Of a DNA stretch of 64,000 bases, positions 27,901-35,297 are shown one piece after another. Every line of letters starts with the position of its first letter. Positions within the stretch are counted from its first letter, which is position 1. A model generated the notes under the pieces. That model did not search any database. It had not been told where the DNA came from and saw only the letters and a list, made by a program, of their open reading frames with translations. A program made the translations under genes and the position numbers. Source of the DNA: Photobacterium frigidiphilum (GTDB taxonomy: Bacteria > Pseudomonadota > Gammaproteobacteria > Enterobacterales > Vibrionaceae); NCBI RefSeq assembly GCF_003025615.1, contig NZ_PYMJ01000024.1:31168-95167 (forward strand). Reading direction: 5' to 3'.

Positions 27901-29426
27901 ATTTAGCCCAATTGATCTTTGATTTAAAAGAAGTGAATCCTAAAGCCATGGTTTCGGTCAAGCTGGTTTCAGAGCCAGGTGTCGGCACGATTGCGACAGG
28001 TGTCGCTAAAGCCTACGCAGATCTCATCACCATTTCTGGCTACGACGGCGGAACCGGTGCTAGCCCACTCTCCTCTGTAAAATATGCGGGCAGCCCGTGG
28101 GAATTGGGGTTAGCGGAAACTCAACAAGCATTAGTGGCAAACGGATTACGGCATAAAATCCGCCTACAAGTCGATGGTGGCTTAAAAACCGGTCTCGATG
28201 TGGTGAAAGCGGCAATTCTAGGTGCTGAAAGCTTTGGTTTTGGTACTGCCCCAATGGTGGCGTTAGGCTGTAAATATCTACGTATTTGCCACCTAAATAA
28301 CTGTGCAACAGGGGTGGCAACCCAAGATGAAAAACTGCGCCGTGACTTCTTTAAAGGTTTACCAGAACAAGTCATGAACTACTTCATCGGCTTAGGTCAG
28401 GAGGTTCGTGAATTATTGGCTCAGTTAGGGGTAAAGCAGCTCACTGATCTGATTGGTCGTACTGATCTACTAGCTGTCATTAACGGCCATACCGCGAAAC
28501 AAAACAAACTTGATTTAAGCAGCCTACTACATGCGCCTACACCAATCGCAGGCAAAACAGTGTATTGCAGCGAACCCAATACCCCGTTTGATACCGCTCA
28601 ATTAAGTAGTACCTTAATTAAAGAAGCCTTGCCAGCCATAGAAAGCCGAAGCGGTGCCGATTTATATCACGATATTCGTAATACTGATCGCTCGATTGGT
28701 GCCCGTTTATCCGGTGAAATTGCACTACGTTATGGTAACCAAGGCATGGCAGGGCAACCCATCAATCTTTACTTAACAGGTACTGCTGGTCAGTCATTTG
28801 GAGTATGGAACGCAGGTGGGCTAAACCTTAACTTAACGGGCGATGCCAACGACTATGTGGGAAAGGGAATGACTGGCGGCAAGATTGCCATCAGACCACC
28901 AATCGGCTCTGCATTTAAATCGCATGAGGCCACGATTATTGGTAATACCTGCTTATATGGTGCGACGGGCGGAAAGCTATTTGCTGCAGGTACCGCAGGT
29001 GAACGCTTCGGGGTGCGTAACTCAGGAACGATTGCTGTAGTTGAAGGCGCTGGTGATAACGCCTGCGAATACATGACGGGGGGGATTATTGCTATTTTAG
29101 GTAAAACAGGGGTTAACTTCGGTGCCGGCATGACCGGTGGCTTTGCTTATATTCTTGATGAAGATGGTGATTTCGCAGGACGCGTAAATCCAGAGCTCAT
29201 TGAAACACTGCCGTTAAATGACCTTCAAATCCACCAAGAGCATTTACGCGGTTTAATTGATCGCCATCTTGAAGAAACAGGTTCAAGCCGAGCGCAAGAA
29301 ATTCTAGCCGACTTCGACCAATGGATTCCGAAGTTCCATTTAGCGAAACCTAAATCGGCCGATGTGAATACTCTTCTGGGTCACCAAAGCCGCTCAGCTG
29401 CCGAGCTGCGTGTTCAAGCACAATAA
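24963..29426 (+). CDS. gltB: Glutamate synthase large subunit, type 2 (E. coli type)
   Basis: This 1487-aa GOGAT alpha subunit is nearly the length of E. coli GltB and close to it in sequence, including the ending RSRSAAELRVQAQ. The catalytic Cys is residue 13 (EKDNCGFGL) after a 12-residue propeptide. KPGEGGQLPG, GGTGASPLSS and the cluster cysteines CKYLRICHLNNCATG are all present. I chose ATG 24963 because GGGAG lies 8 nt before it; the frame opens at 24918 but that start has no ribosome site. It is followed after 15 nt by gltD type 2. It is paralogous to, but clearly divergent from, the type 1 large subunit upstream. Confidence 0.96.
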   Translation: MTLYDPALEKDNCGFGLIAHIEGDTSHKLVRTAISALDRMTHRGGIAADGKTGDGCGLLMKKPESFYRIIANEKDWKLAREFAIGMLFLSQDPVKAEQARAIINDELSKETLSIAGWRTVPINDQVLGPIAKESLPNIEQVFINAPAGWKPRDIDRRLYIARRRIEKRITDDPDFYICSLSSQVTVYKGLCMPADLPRFYTDLGDLRLESSICLFHQRFSTNTQPRWPLAQPFRYLAHNGEINTIAGNRQWARARAYKFASPLLPDLQTAAPFINETGSDSSSLDNMLELFLAGGLDLFRAMRMLVPPAWQNHPDMNPELRAFYDFNTMHMEPWDGPAGIVMSDGRYAACNLDRNGLRPARYVITKDKLITLASEVGIWDYAPDEVSEKGRVGPGELLVIDTKFGKIWHSSDIDNELMGRHPYKEWMDSHVKRLIPFTELGDDQVGSRSLDDNELKTYQKLFGVSHEELDQVLRVVGENGQEATGSMGDDAPMAVLSSKERAITDYFRQMFAQVTNPPIDPLREKHVMSLATCIGREMNVFCETDGHAYRVAFNSPILLYSDLVQLLELDNQYYRNSIIDINYEPSEKDLKQAINDLCDQAERLVRSGTVLLVLSDRGIDKNKLPIPAAMAVGAVQNRLVTTNLRCDANVVIETATARDPHQFAVLIGFGATAVYPYLAYESLGKLIDNGAISKPYRDVMVNFRDGMNKGLYKIMSKMGISTVASYRCSQLFEAIGLHEDIIELCFSGVSSRISGANFDDFQQDLFNLSRKAWLKRKPIEHGGLLKYVHGGEFHAYNPDVVGTLQHAVKSGDYNDYLSFANIVNERPVAAIRDLLTLKKSDTPTALEQVEAASALYQRFDSAAMSIGALSPEAHEALAIAMNRLGGYSNSGEGGEDPRRFGTERNSRIKQVASGRFGVTPHYLVNADVIQIKVAQGAKPGEGGQLPGHKVTTEIAKLRFAVSGVTLISPPPHHDIYSIEDLAQLIFDLKEVNPKAMVSVKLVSEPGVGTIATGVAKAYADLITISGYDGGTGASPLSSVKYAGSPWELGLAETQQALVANGLRHKIRLQVDGGLKTGLDVVKAAILGAESFGFGTAPMVALGCKYLRICHLNNCATGVATQDEKLRRDFFKGLPEQVMNYFIGLGQEVRELLAQLGVKQLTDLIGRTDLLAVINGHTAKQNKLDLSSLLHAPTPIAGKTVYCSEPNTPFDTAQLSSTLIKEALPAIESRSGADLYHDIRNTDRSIGARLSGEIALRYGNQGMAGQPINLYLTGTAGQSFGVWNAGGLNLNLTGDANDYVGKGMTGGKIAIRPPIGSAFKSHEATIIGNTCLYGATGGKLFAAGTAGERFGVRNSGTIAVVEGAGDNACEYMTGGIIAILGKTGVNFGAGMTGGFAYILDEDGDFAGRVNPELIETLPLNDLQIHQEHLRGLIDRHLEETGSSRAQEILADFDQWIPKFHLAKPKSADVNTLLGHQSRSAAELRVQAQ

Positions 29427-29441
29427 GGGAGGAGAAAGCTA

Positions 29442-30854
29442 ATGAGCCAGAACGTATACCAATTCATTGATGTCGCGCGTGTTGATCCTGCAAAAAAACC
29501 GCTTAACATCCGTAAGATTGAGTTCGTTGAAATCTACGAACCCTTTACACAACAGCAAGCTGGCGCTCAAGCTGATCGCTGCCTTGACTGTGGTAACCCA
29601 TATTGTGAATGGAAGTGCCCAGTACATAACTACATTCCACAGTGGTTAAAATTAGCCAATGAAGGGCGCATATTAGAAGCGGCAGAACTAGCCCACCAAA
29701 CCAATACGCTACCTGAAGTCTGTGGTCGAGTATGCCCACAAGATCGTTTATGTGAAGGATCTTGTACACTTAATGAGGACTTTGGTGCCGTCGCTATTGG
29801 TAACGTTGAAAAATACATTACCGATAAAGCGTTTGAAATGGGCTGGAAGCCCGACATGTCGCATGTTGAATGGACAGATAAAAAAGTGGCGATTATTGGT
29901 GCCGGTCCAGCAGGGTTATCTTGCGCTGATATCTTAGTGCGCAATGGCGTAAAACCCGTGGTATTTGATCGCTACCCTGAAATTGGCGGTCTACTGACAT
30001 TTGGCATCCCCTCTTTCAAACTAGAGAAAGAGGTGATGGTTAACCGCCGTAAAATATTCACTGAAATGGGCGTTGAGTTCCAACTCAATACCGAGATCGG
30101 AAAAGACATTCAGATGAATGACTTACTCAAAGACTATGATGCTGTTTTCCTTGGGGTCGGAACGTATAAAAACATGCGCGCAGGGCTAGAAAACGAAAAT
30201 GCAGCCGGTGTTTACGATGCCCTGCCATTTCTCGTATCGAATACCTACAAAGTGATGAACCTAAACACTGACATTGATTTTACTGACATGAAAGGAAAAC
30301 GCGTTGTTGTGTTAGGGGGGGGCGATACCGCAATGGACTGTGTACGCACCTCTATTCGTCAAAACGCCAAAAATGTAATTTGTGCTTACCGTCGTGACGC
30401 AGCCAATATGCCGGGTTCAAGACGTGAAGTAAAAAATGCACGTGAAGAAGGCGTGAAATTCATGTTTAACCTACAACCATTAAGTATAAAAATTAATGAC
30501 CAAGGCCAAGCAACTGGGGTGAATGTCGTTAAAACAAAGCTCGGTGAACCAGACGAAGCAGGACGTCGTCACCCTGAATTGGTTGAAGGCAGTGAACATT
30601 TACTTGAAGCCGATGCCGTTATTATGGCCTTTGGTTTTCAGCCTCACGCCATGCCATGGTTAGAAAAATACGCTGTCGACATTGACCAAAGAGGACGTAT
30701 TAAAGCACCAGAAGCTGCTACCTTCCCATTTCAAACCTCTAACGAGAAAATTTTTGCTGGCGGCGATGCCGTACGGGGTTCAGACCTCGTCGTCACTGCA
30801 ATTAATGAAGGGCGTTTAGCCGCTCAAGGTATCCTTGATTACCTTGAGGTGTAA
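29442..30854 (+). CDS. gltD: Glutamate synthase small subunit, type 2 (E. coli type)
   Basis: This 470-aa GOGAT beta subunit, with length and sequence of the E. coli GltD type, has cysteine clusters CLDCGNPYCEWKCPVHNYIP and CGRVCPQDRLCEGSC. The FAD site is IIGAGPAGLSCADIL and the NADPH site VVLGGGDTAMDCVRTS. The C-terminal FAD segment is FAGGDAVRGSDLVVTAI. GGGAGGAG precedes the ATG. It forms an operon with the type 2 large subunit and ends at a large hairpin terminator. Confidence 0.95.
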   Translation: MSQNVYQFIDVARVDPAKKPLNIRKIEFVEIYEPFTQQQAGAQADRCLDCGNPYCEWKCPVHNYIPQWLKLANEGRILEAAELAHQTNTLPEVCGRVCPQDRLCEGSCTLNEDFGAVAIGNVEKYITDKAFEMGWKPDMSHVEWTDKKVAIIGAGPAGLSCADILVRNGVKPVVFDRYPEIGGLLTFGIPSFKLEKEVMVNRRKIFTEMGVEFQLNTEIGKDIQMNDLLKDYDAVFLGVGTYKNMRAGLENENAAGVYDALPFLVSNTYKVMNLNTDIDFTDMKGKRVVVLGGGDTAMDCVRTSIRQNAKNVICAYRRDAANMPGSRREVKNAREEGVKFMFNLQPLSIKINDQGQATGVNVVKTKLGEPDEAGRRHPELVEGSEHLLEADAVIMAFGFQPHAMPWLEKYAVDIDQRGRIKAPEAATFPFQTSNEKIFAGGDAVRGSDLVVTAINEGRLAAQGILDYLEV

Positions 30855-30882
30855 CGCTTAGCATCCGACAAATGCACAATAC

Positions 30883-30940
30883 AACGAGAGTGTTAATGGG
30901 TTAATTTCTCAAATTAGCCCCATAAGCTCTCGTTTTTTCA
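30883..30940 (+). terminator. Terminator of gltBD type 2
   Basis: A long stem pairs ACGAGAG with CTCTCGT at the base and ATGGG-TTAATTT with AAATTAG-CCCCAT above, followed by TTTTTT. Confidence 0.85.
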
Positions 30941-30943
30941 TAC

Positions 30944-30971
30944 TTCAACCTTTCTCACAGCGTGGTACAAT
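30944..30971 (+). promoter_or_regulatory. Probable promoter of mtnN
   Basis: TTCAAC (30944-30949), 16 nt, TACAAT (30966-30971), about 68 nt before the mtnN ATG. Confidence 0.45.
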
Positions 30972-31038
30972 TGCGCCAATGATTACATTTCTGGTTGCGG
31001 CTCTCGCAGCAAGTATTGACTAACAAGAGAACAAATCC

Positions 31039-31737
31039 ATGAAAATCGGCATTATTGGCGCGATGGAGCAAGAAGTTACCATCCTTAAAGAGCAACTTAC
31101 TGACTGCGAAACTCACCACAAAGCAGGTTGTACTTTCTACACGGGTAACCTAAATGGCGCAGATGTTGTCTTGTTACAATCAGGGATTGGTAAAGTAGCA
31201 GCAGCTGTGGGTACAGCTGTTTTACTGGAAGTATTCCAACCAGATGCTGTCTTAAACACCGGTTCTGCGGGTGGTTTTGATTCAAGCCTAACGCTTGGTG
31301 ATGTGGTTATTTCAACAGAAGTACGTTACCACGATGCTGATGTAACAGCGTTTGGCTATGAAATTGGTCAAATGGCACAGCAACCAGCAGCTTTCATTTC
31401 TGATGAAAAGTTGATATTGACTGCAGAGCAAGCACTAGCCTCAATGGGCGACATGCATGCCGTTCGCGGTCTAATTTGTACGGGGGATGCATTCGTATGT
31501 ACTCCTGAAAAACAAGCGTTCATTCGTGATAACTTCCCAACAGTTATTGCAGTAGAAATGGAAGCGGCTGCAATCGCTCAAGCTTGTCATCAATTCAATG
31601 TACCGTTTGTTGTTGTTCGTGCAATTTCAGATGTCGCAGATAAAGAATCACCAATGAGCTTTGAAGAGTTCTTACCATTAGCTGCACAAAGCTCGTCGGT
31701 AATGGTTGCAAAAATGGTCGAGATTCTTAATCAGTAA
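31039..31737 (+). CDS. mtnN: 5'-methylthioadenosine/S-adenosylhomocysteine nucleosidase
   Basis: This 232-aa enzyme hydrolyses MTA and SAH (and 5'-deoxyadenosine) to adenine and the ribosyl product. This is the first step toward AI-2 via LuxS and clears radical-SAM byproducts. It begins MKIGIIGAMEQEVTILK, with the catalytic acid Glu12 in EQE. The substrate loop NTGSAGGF, the VAVEMEAAA motif and the purine-binding Asp in RAISDVAD are all present. Length equals E. coli MtnN (232). Its stop overlaps the next start by 1 nt (TAATG), so it is coupled to the cobD-like gene and btuF. Confidence 0.97.
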   Translation: MKIGIIGAMEQEVTILKEQLTDCETHHKAGCTFYTGNLNGADVVLLQSGIGKVAAAVGTAVLLEVFQPDAVLNTGSAGGFDSSLTLGDVVISTEVRYHDADVTAFGYEIGQMAQQPAAFISDEKLILTAEQALASMGDMHAVRGLICTGDAFVCTPEKQAFIRDNFPTVIAVEMEAAAIAQACHQFNVPFVVVRAISDVADKESPMSFEEFLPLAAQSSSVMVAKMVEILNQ

Positions 31738-32693
31738 TGACAAATAGCTGGTCTATTTTACTCGATAACGCCTCCCTACTCGCATTGTGGGGAGCGTTAG
31801 TCATACATTGGTTTTTCCCAATACCAACAGCTATTCATCCAATCCACATTTGCCAACGTTTCGCTATTCTACTTGCCGATAAAGTCAACAACCCTAACGA
31901 TAACTACAAACAACGTTTATTCTCAGGAACATTAACTTGGGCACTTATTTGGGCCACGCTGTTAATTTTATTGATTGCACTTTATCAACTTGTTTGGGTG
32001 GATGTTCTGTTTCAACTCACCTTGTTATGGATTGCACTAGATTGGCGTAATACCGCGAAACTCAGTCAGCATTTCATTAATGCTTATGCCAAAGAAGACA
32101 AAGTACGCTGCCGTCAATTACTGGAATATCCCCTTAATCGTAACACCCAAAATCTCTCTTTATTAGGTTTAGGAAAAGCAGGAGCAGAAACACAGCTTCT
32201 GAGTTACGGACGCTTAGTGGCAGGCGTTTTATTCTGGTATGCCATTGCCGGGGGGATTGGTGCCATCATGTACCGCGTTGCGATTTGTCTTGCCCGAGCA
32301 TGGTCACCATCGCGTCATCAATACAATATATTCGGATTACCTGCTGTACGTATTCTCGCGATGCTAGATATTATTCCACTGCGTATACTGGCATTACTCA
32401 TTACTGTCGGTAACAACAGCAAAGTCGCACTCCAAGGGTTAATCAAACAGGGAGAGCACTGGTTTCTGCCCGGTCCCGGCTGGCTACTGAGTGCGACTGG
32501 ACATAAATTATCGCTGTCTTTAGGTGGACCCGCTATTTACGATAATAAGAAAATGGTGCGGCCCCAGATTGGTGGCAAAATCGCACCTGCAGCCTTTCAT
32601 TTAGCGCAAATAAAACAAATGATGACGCATCGTCTACTTGCTTGGGTCATCATAGAAAGCGCGTTACTGTTTATTTTTCAAGGAAGTTTTTAA
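31737..32693 (+). CDS. CobD/CbiB-family membrane protein
   Basis: This 318-aa multi-span protein resembles adenosylcobinamide-phosphate synthase (CobD/CbiB), which joins aminopropanol or its phosphate to the corrin ring. Visible signs are a hydrophobic N-terminus, a WALIWATLLILLIALYQL span, RNTQNLSLLGLGKAGAETQLLSYGRLVAGVLFWYAIAGGIGAIMYR (the family's central region), and a late SLGGPAIYDNKKMVRPQIG segment. It lies between mtnN and btuF with 1-nt overlap and no gap, suggesting cobamide salvage or remodelling. The rest of the corrin pathway is not in the window. Some vibrio homologues are annotated only as CbiB-related, so activity is inferred. Confidence 0.8.
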   Translation: MTNSWSILLDNASLLALWGALVIHWFFPIPTAIHPIHICQRFAILLADKVNNPNDNYKQRLFSGTLTWALIWATLLILLIALYQLVWVDVLFQLTLLWIALDWRNTAKLSQHFINAYAKEDKVRCRQLLEYPLNRNTQNLSLLGLGKAGAETQLLSYGRLVAGVLFWYAIAGGIGAIMYRVAICLARAWSPSRHQYNIFGLPAVRILAMLDIIPLRILALLITVGNNSKVALQGLIKQGEHWFLPGPGWLLSATGHKLSLSLGGPAIYDNKKMVRPQIGGKIAPAAFHLAQIKQMMTHRLLAWVIIESALLFIFQGSF

Positions 32694-33518
32694 GTGCGCT
32701 TTATTTATCTGTTTATTGTTCTATTTTCATCGTTCAGTATTGCCCAGCAACCAGCCTTACGTGTCATTAGCCTATCTCCTCATACTACCGAACTTGCTTA
32801 CGCCGCGGGGCTTGGTGACGCTTTAATTGCTGCCAGTGATTACAGTGATTATCCAGAGGCTGCACAAAAACTTGAGCGTGTTGCTAACTATCGCGGTGTA
32901 AAGCTCGAACGTATTGTTGCATTACAACCCGACCTCATATTGGCATGGAAAGGCGGTAACCCTCCACGTGAAATGGCCAAATTAGAACAATTAGGGTTGA
33001 ATGTTTTTTATTCTAATCCTGTCGAACTGGAAGATATTGCAACAACGATCGAGCAACTTGGTCAATATTCACCAGAGCCTACACAAGCGATACAAACTGC
33101 GAATCAATTTCGCCAAGAAATTAATACCTTTAAAGCCCGCAATGAAAATCAACGTACTGTGAGTTTCTTCTACCAGTTAAGTGCCTCCCCTATCATTACC
33201 GTTGCCGATGGTAGTTGGCCAAGCCAAGTATTCTCATTATGTGGTGGCATAAATATTTTTGGGGATAGCCCTGCCGCCTACCCCCAAGTTTCAGAAGAGC
33301 AAGTTGTTGTTCGCCAACCAGAAGTTATCTTCGGCACACCTCATGCCGATACTAAAACCAGCATTTGGCATAACTGGCAAGGTAAGTTGCCAGCCGTTGA
33401 TAATCATCATGTTTTTACGTTACAAGCTGATTGGCTAAATCGCCCCACACCACGTACGATTAATGCGATCAAACAAGTCTGCGGTCTGTTCGATCAAGTC
33501 AGGAATAGCACTCTGTAA
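32694..33518 (+). CDS. btuF: Vitamin B12-binding periplasmic protein BtuF
   Basis: This 274-aa class III binding protein delivers cobalamin to the BtuCD transporter. A signal peptide is present (about 1-17, ending SSFSIAQQ). The fold markers are RVISLSPHTTELAYAAGLGDALIAASDYSDYP at the start and LERIVALQPDLILAWKGGNPP in the first lobe. WPSQVFSLCGGINIFGDSPAAYPQVSEEQVV follows in the second lobe. The start is GTG directly after the previous stop codon (no gap). Together with the CobD-like gene this forms a B12 acquisition module. Confidence 0.93.
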   Translation: MRFIYLFIVLFSSFSIAQQPALRVISLSPHTTELAYAAGLGDALIAASDYSDYPEAAQKLERVANYRGVKLERIVALQPDLILAWKGGNPPREMAKLEQLGLNVFYSNPVELEDIATTIEQLGQYSPEPTQAIQTANQFRQEINTFKARNENQRTVSFFYQLSASPIITVADGSWPSQVFSLCGGINIFGDSPAAYPQVSEEQVVVRQPEVIFGTPHADTKTSIWHNWQGKLPAVDNHHVFTLQADWLNRPTPRTINAIKQVCGLFDQVRNSTL

Positions 33519-33639
33519 CAGAGTATCAACATTCAATGTGAATAAGCTCACAAAGCCATGATAGCAAGTTGAGTCGATTTTAATTCCTCGTACAATCTCA
33601 GTCCGCTCTTAATGGTCTTTTTATTTAACAGGTACAAGC

Positions 33640-34251
33640 ATGCTTATCTATATTCTCGATATGTTCGGCACTGCCGTTTTTGCCGCATCGGGTGTGTTAC
33701 TGGCGGGTCGATTAAGAATGGACCCGTTTGGGGTCGTTGTACTTGCCAGTGTGACAGCTATTGGCGGTGGTACGATTCGTGATATGGCGTTAGGTGCCAC
33801 GCCAGTGTTTTGGATTACTGATACCAACTACTTATGGGTCATCTTCTTTACTTGTCTTATTAGCATGATAGTCGTGCGACGCCCGCAGCGTATGCCATGG
33901 TATTTTTTACCAGTTGCCGATGCCATTGGTTTAGCGGTCTTTGTTGCTATAGGGGTAGAAAAAGCCCTTCGTTTCGGCGCATCACCCATGGTAGCGGTGA
34001 TCATGGGAGTTATTACAGGCTGTGGTGGTGGCGTAATTCGAGATGTATTAGCCAGAGAAATTCCGATGGTGTTACGAACTGAAGTGTATGCAACCGCATG
34101 TATTCTAGGTGGCATGATTCACACCATTGGCTTGAGTGTGGATATTGATCCTACGATAGCAACCCTTGCTGGTGTGGTCGCAACACTTTCGATTCGTCTT
34201 GCTGCTATTCGTTGGCACCTTTCTTTGCCAGCGTTAACCCTAAGAAGTTAA
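33640..34251 (+). CDS. Trimeric intracellular cation channel (TRIC) family protein, UPF0126/YadS-like
   Basis: This 203-aa inner-membrane protein has about seven hydrophobic segments in two repeats. Each repeat has the glycine-rich signature: first AIGGGTIRDMALG (about 46-58), then ITGCGGGVIRDVLAREIPMVLR (about 126-147). The duplicated GGG-x-IRD motif is diagnostic of the family. Bacterial TRIC homologues conduct K+ and Na+; the physiological role here is unknown. It is monocistronic with its own terminator. Confidence 0.9.
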   Translation: MLIYILDMFGTAVFAASGVLLAGRLRMDPFGVVVLASVTAIGGGTIRDMALGATPVFWITDTNYLWVIFFTCLISMIVVRRPQRMPWYFLPVADAIGLAVFVAIGVEKALRFGASPMVAVIMGVITGCGGGVIRDVLAREIPMVLRTEVYATACILGGMIHTIGLSVDIDPTIATLAGVVATLSIRLAAIRWHLSLPALTLRS

Positions 34252-34290
34252 CGTTACTCATAAGTCTCTTGATTACAATACCTTGCATGA

Positions 34291-34316
34291 AACCGCCACT
34301 CAAGGCGGTTTTTTTG
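34291..34316 (+). terminator. Terminator of the TRIC-family gene
   Basis: AACCGCC (34291-34297) pairs with GGCGGTT (34304-34310), followed by a run of T. Confidence 0.9.
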
Positions 34317-34412
34317 TATCTAAAAATACTAAGTAAGCTAAAAACTTTACATAGAACAATAACAGGCTGCTATATAAACAAATAACCTTATAAATATAAA
34401 AGGAAGCACACA

Positions 34413-34652
34413 ATGTCAGCCTATGTAGAGCATGCCAATATCACGATCAAGCAATTGGAGAATGCAATCCACTTCCTCCAAACCGCTATCCCTGAATTTA
34501 AGATTAGAAAACAAGGACAAGGCGCATTACGCGCCTTTAAATACCAGTATGACTGTTCTCATAAACCTAAACGGCGCTTTTTCAGCGAGCGCAAAATTAA
34601 CGCTAAAAGTACAACCACTACAGCGCTAACAACCGCCCAGCACAATGCTTGA
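34413..34652 (+). pseudogene. Truncated VOC (glyoxalase-type) protein gene
   Basis: The first ~30 codons (MSAYVEHANITIKQLENAI and the following TAIPEFKIR) read like the start of a VOC/glyoxalase-fold protein, whose first metal ligand is usually the His in the EHANI-type strand. After about residue 35 the match stops and the rest (HKPKRRFFSERKINAKSTTTT) looks like antisense of the DedA gene. A full VOC protein is about 120-130 aa; here only the first beta-alpha part remains. A good ribosome site (AAAAGGAAG) and start are intact. A rearrangement or deletion joining it to the dedA 3' end is the likely cause. Confidence 0.55.
34515..34543 (-). terminator. Possible terminator of the DedA gene
   Basis: AAGGCGC/GCGCCTT forms a stem (about 34519-34539) just beyond the DedA stop. 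On the minus strand it is followed by only a loose T-rich stretch. It lies inside the truncated VOC frame. Confidence 0.45.
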
Positions 34653-35173
34653 TAATTATGATAAAAAGCCAGAATATGTTCCATTTCATCATGTAGATAT
34701 GCCGGAGCTACCCCGAATACCATCAGCCAAACACTGATCGCCAATAAGTTACCAAATAAGAAATGTTTAACTGGCATTTGTGCAATACCACAGCCTAATG
34801 CCATGAATTGTTTGATCCCTTCAATAAATCGACTTATCAATAAACCAAACGTGCCATAACGCTCAATAAAGGCATGCAACTTTCCAAGCGTTCGAGGCTT
34901 TATCCATTGTTTGTTTACCAATACATGACCAAACTTTCGACCAATCCAGAAACCACAACAATTACCAATAAAGCCACTAAGACCCGCCACAAGTAAAATG
35001 CTAGATAACGACATTTTACCGGACGCTGCCAGTAAGCTTGCCACCACTAATAAAGATTGCCCAGGCGCAGGAATGCCAATTCCTTCAACCGCGATTGCAA
35101 TCGCTAAGATCCAATAACCATATTGTTGAAGCAATGGTGTTAATTCAGCAATAATATGTTCAAACGATGTCAT
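34559..35173 (-). CDS. DedA-family membrane protein
   Basis: This 204-aa inner-membrane protein has the DedA (SNARE-associated/VTT) features: GYWILAIAIAVEGIGIPAPGQSLLVVAS near the start with the conserved acidic and proline residues, then GFIGNCCGFWIGRKFG. RYGTFGLLISRFIEGIKQFMALGCGIAQM follows, with the family's conserved Arg. Several spans follow and the C-terminus is basic (LRSLKKRRLGL). DedA proteins act in envelope maintenance, and some flip polyprenyl-phosphate or phosphatidylethanolamine. Which applies here is not decided by sequence. It stands alone, convergent with the truncated VOC gene. Confidence 0.9.
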   Translation of the reverse strand: MTSFEHIIAELTPLLQQYGYWILAIAIAVEGIGIPAPGQSLLVVASLLAASGKMSLSSILLVAGLSGFIGNCCGFWIGRKFGHVLVNKQWIKPRTLGKLHAFIERYGTFGLLISRFIEGIKQFMALGCGIAQMPVKHFLFGNLLAISVWLMVFGVAPAYLHDEMEHILAFYHNYQALCWAVVSAVVVVLLALILRSLKKRRLGL

Positions 35174-35250
35174 AACAAACCATTCGATAAAGGGATATCT
35201 CGATCATAGTCTTCTAGATGACAGAGAGAAATAAAAAAATGCAGCCAATA

Positions 35251-35275
35251 AAAAAGGCGCATCAAGCGCCCTTTT
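35251..35275 (-). terminator. Terminator of tyrS
   Basis: GGCGC/GCGCC stem (35256-35260, 35266-35270) with loop ATCAA. On the minus strand it is followed by a run of T residues. Confidence 0.85.
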
Positions 35276-35297
35276 ATATCATTGCAAGTTAACCCTA

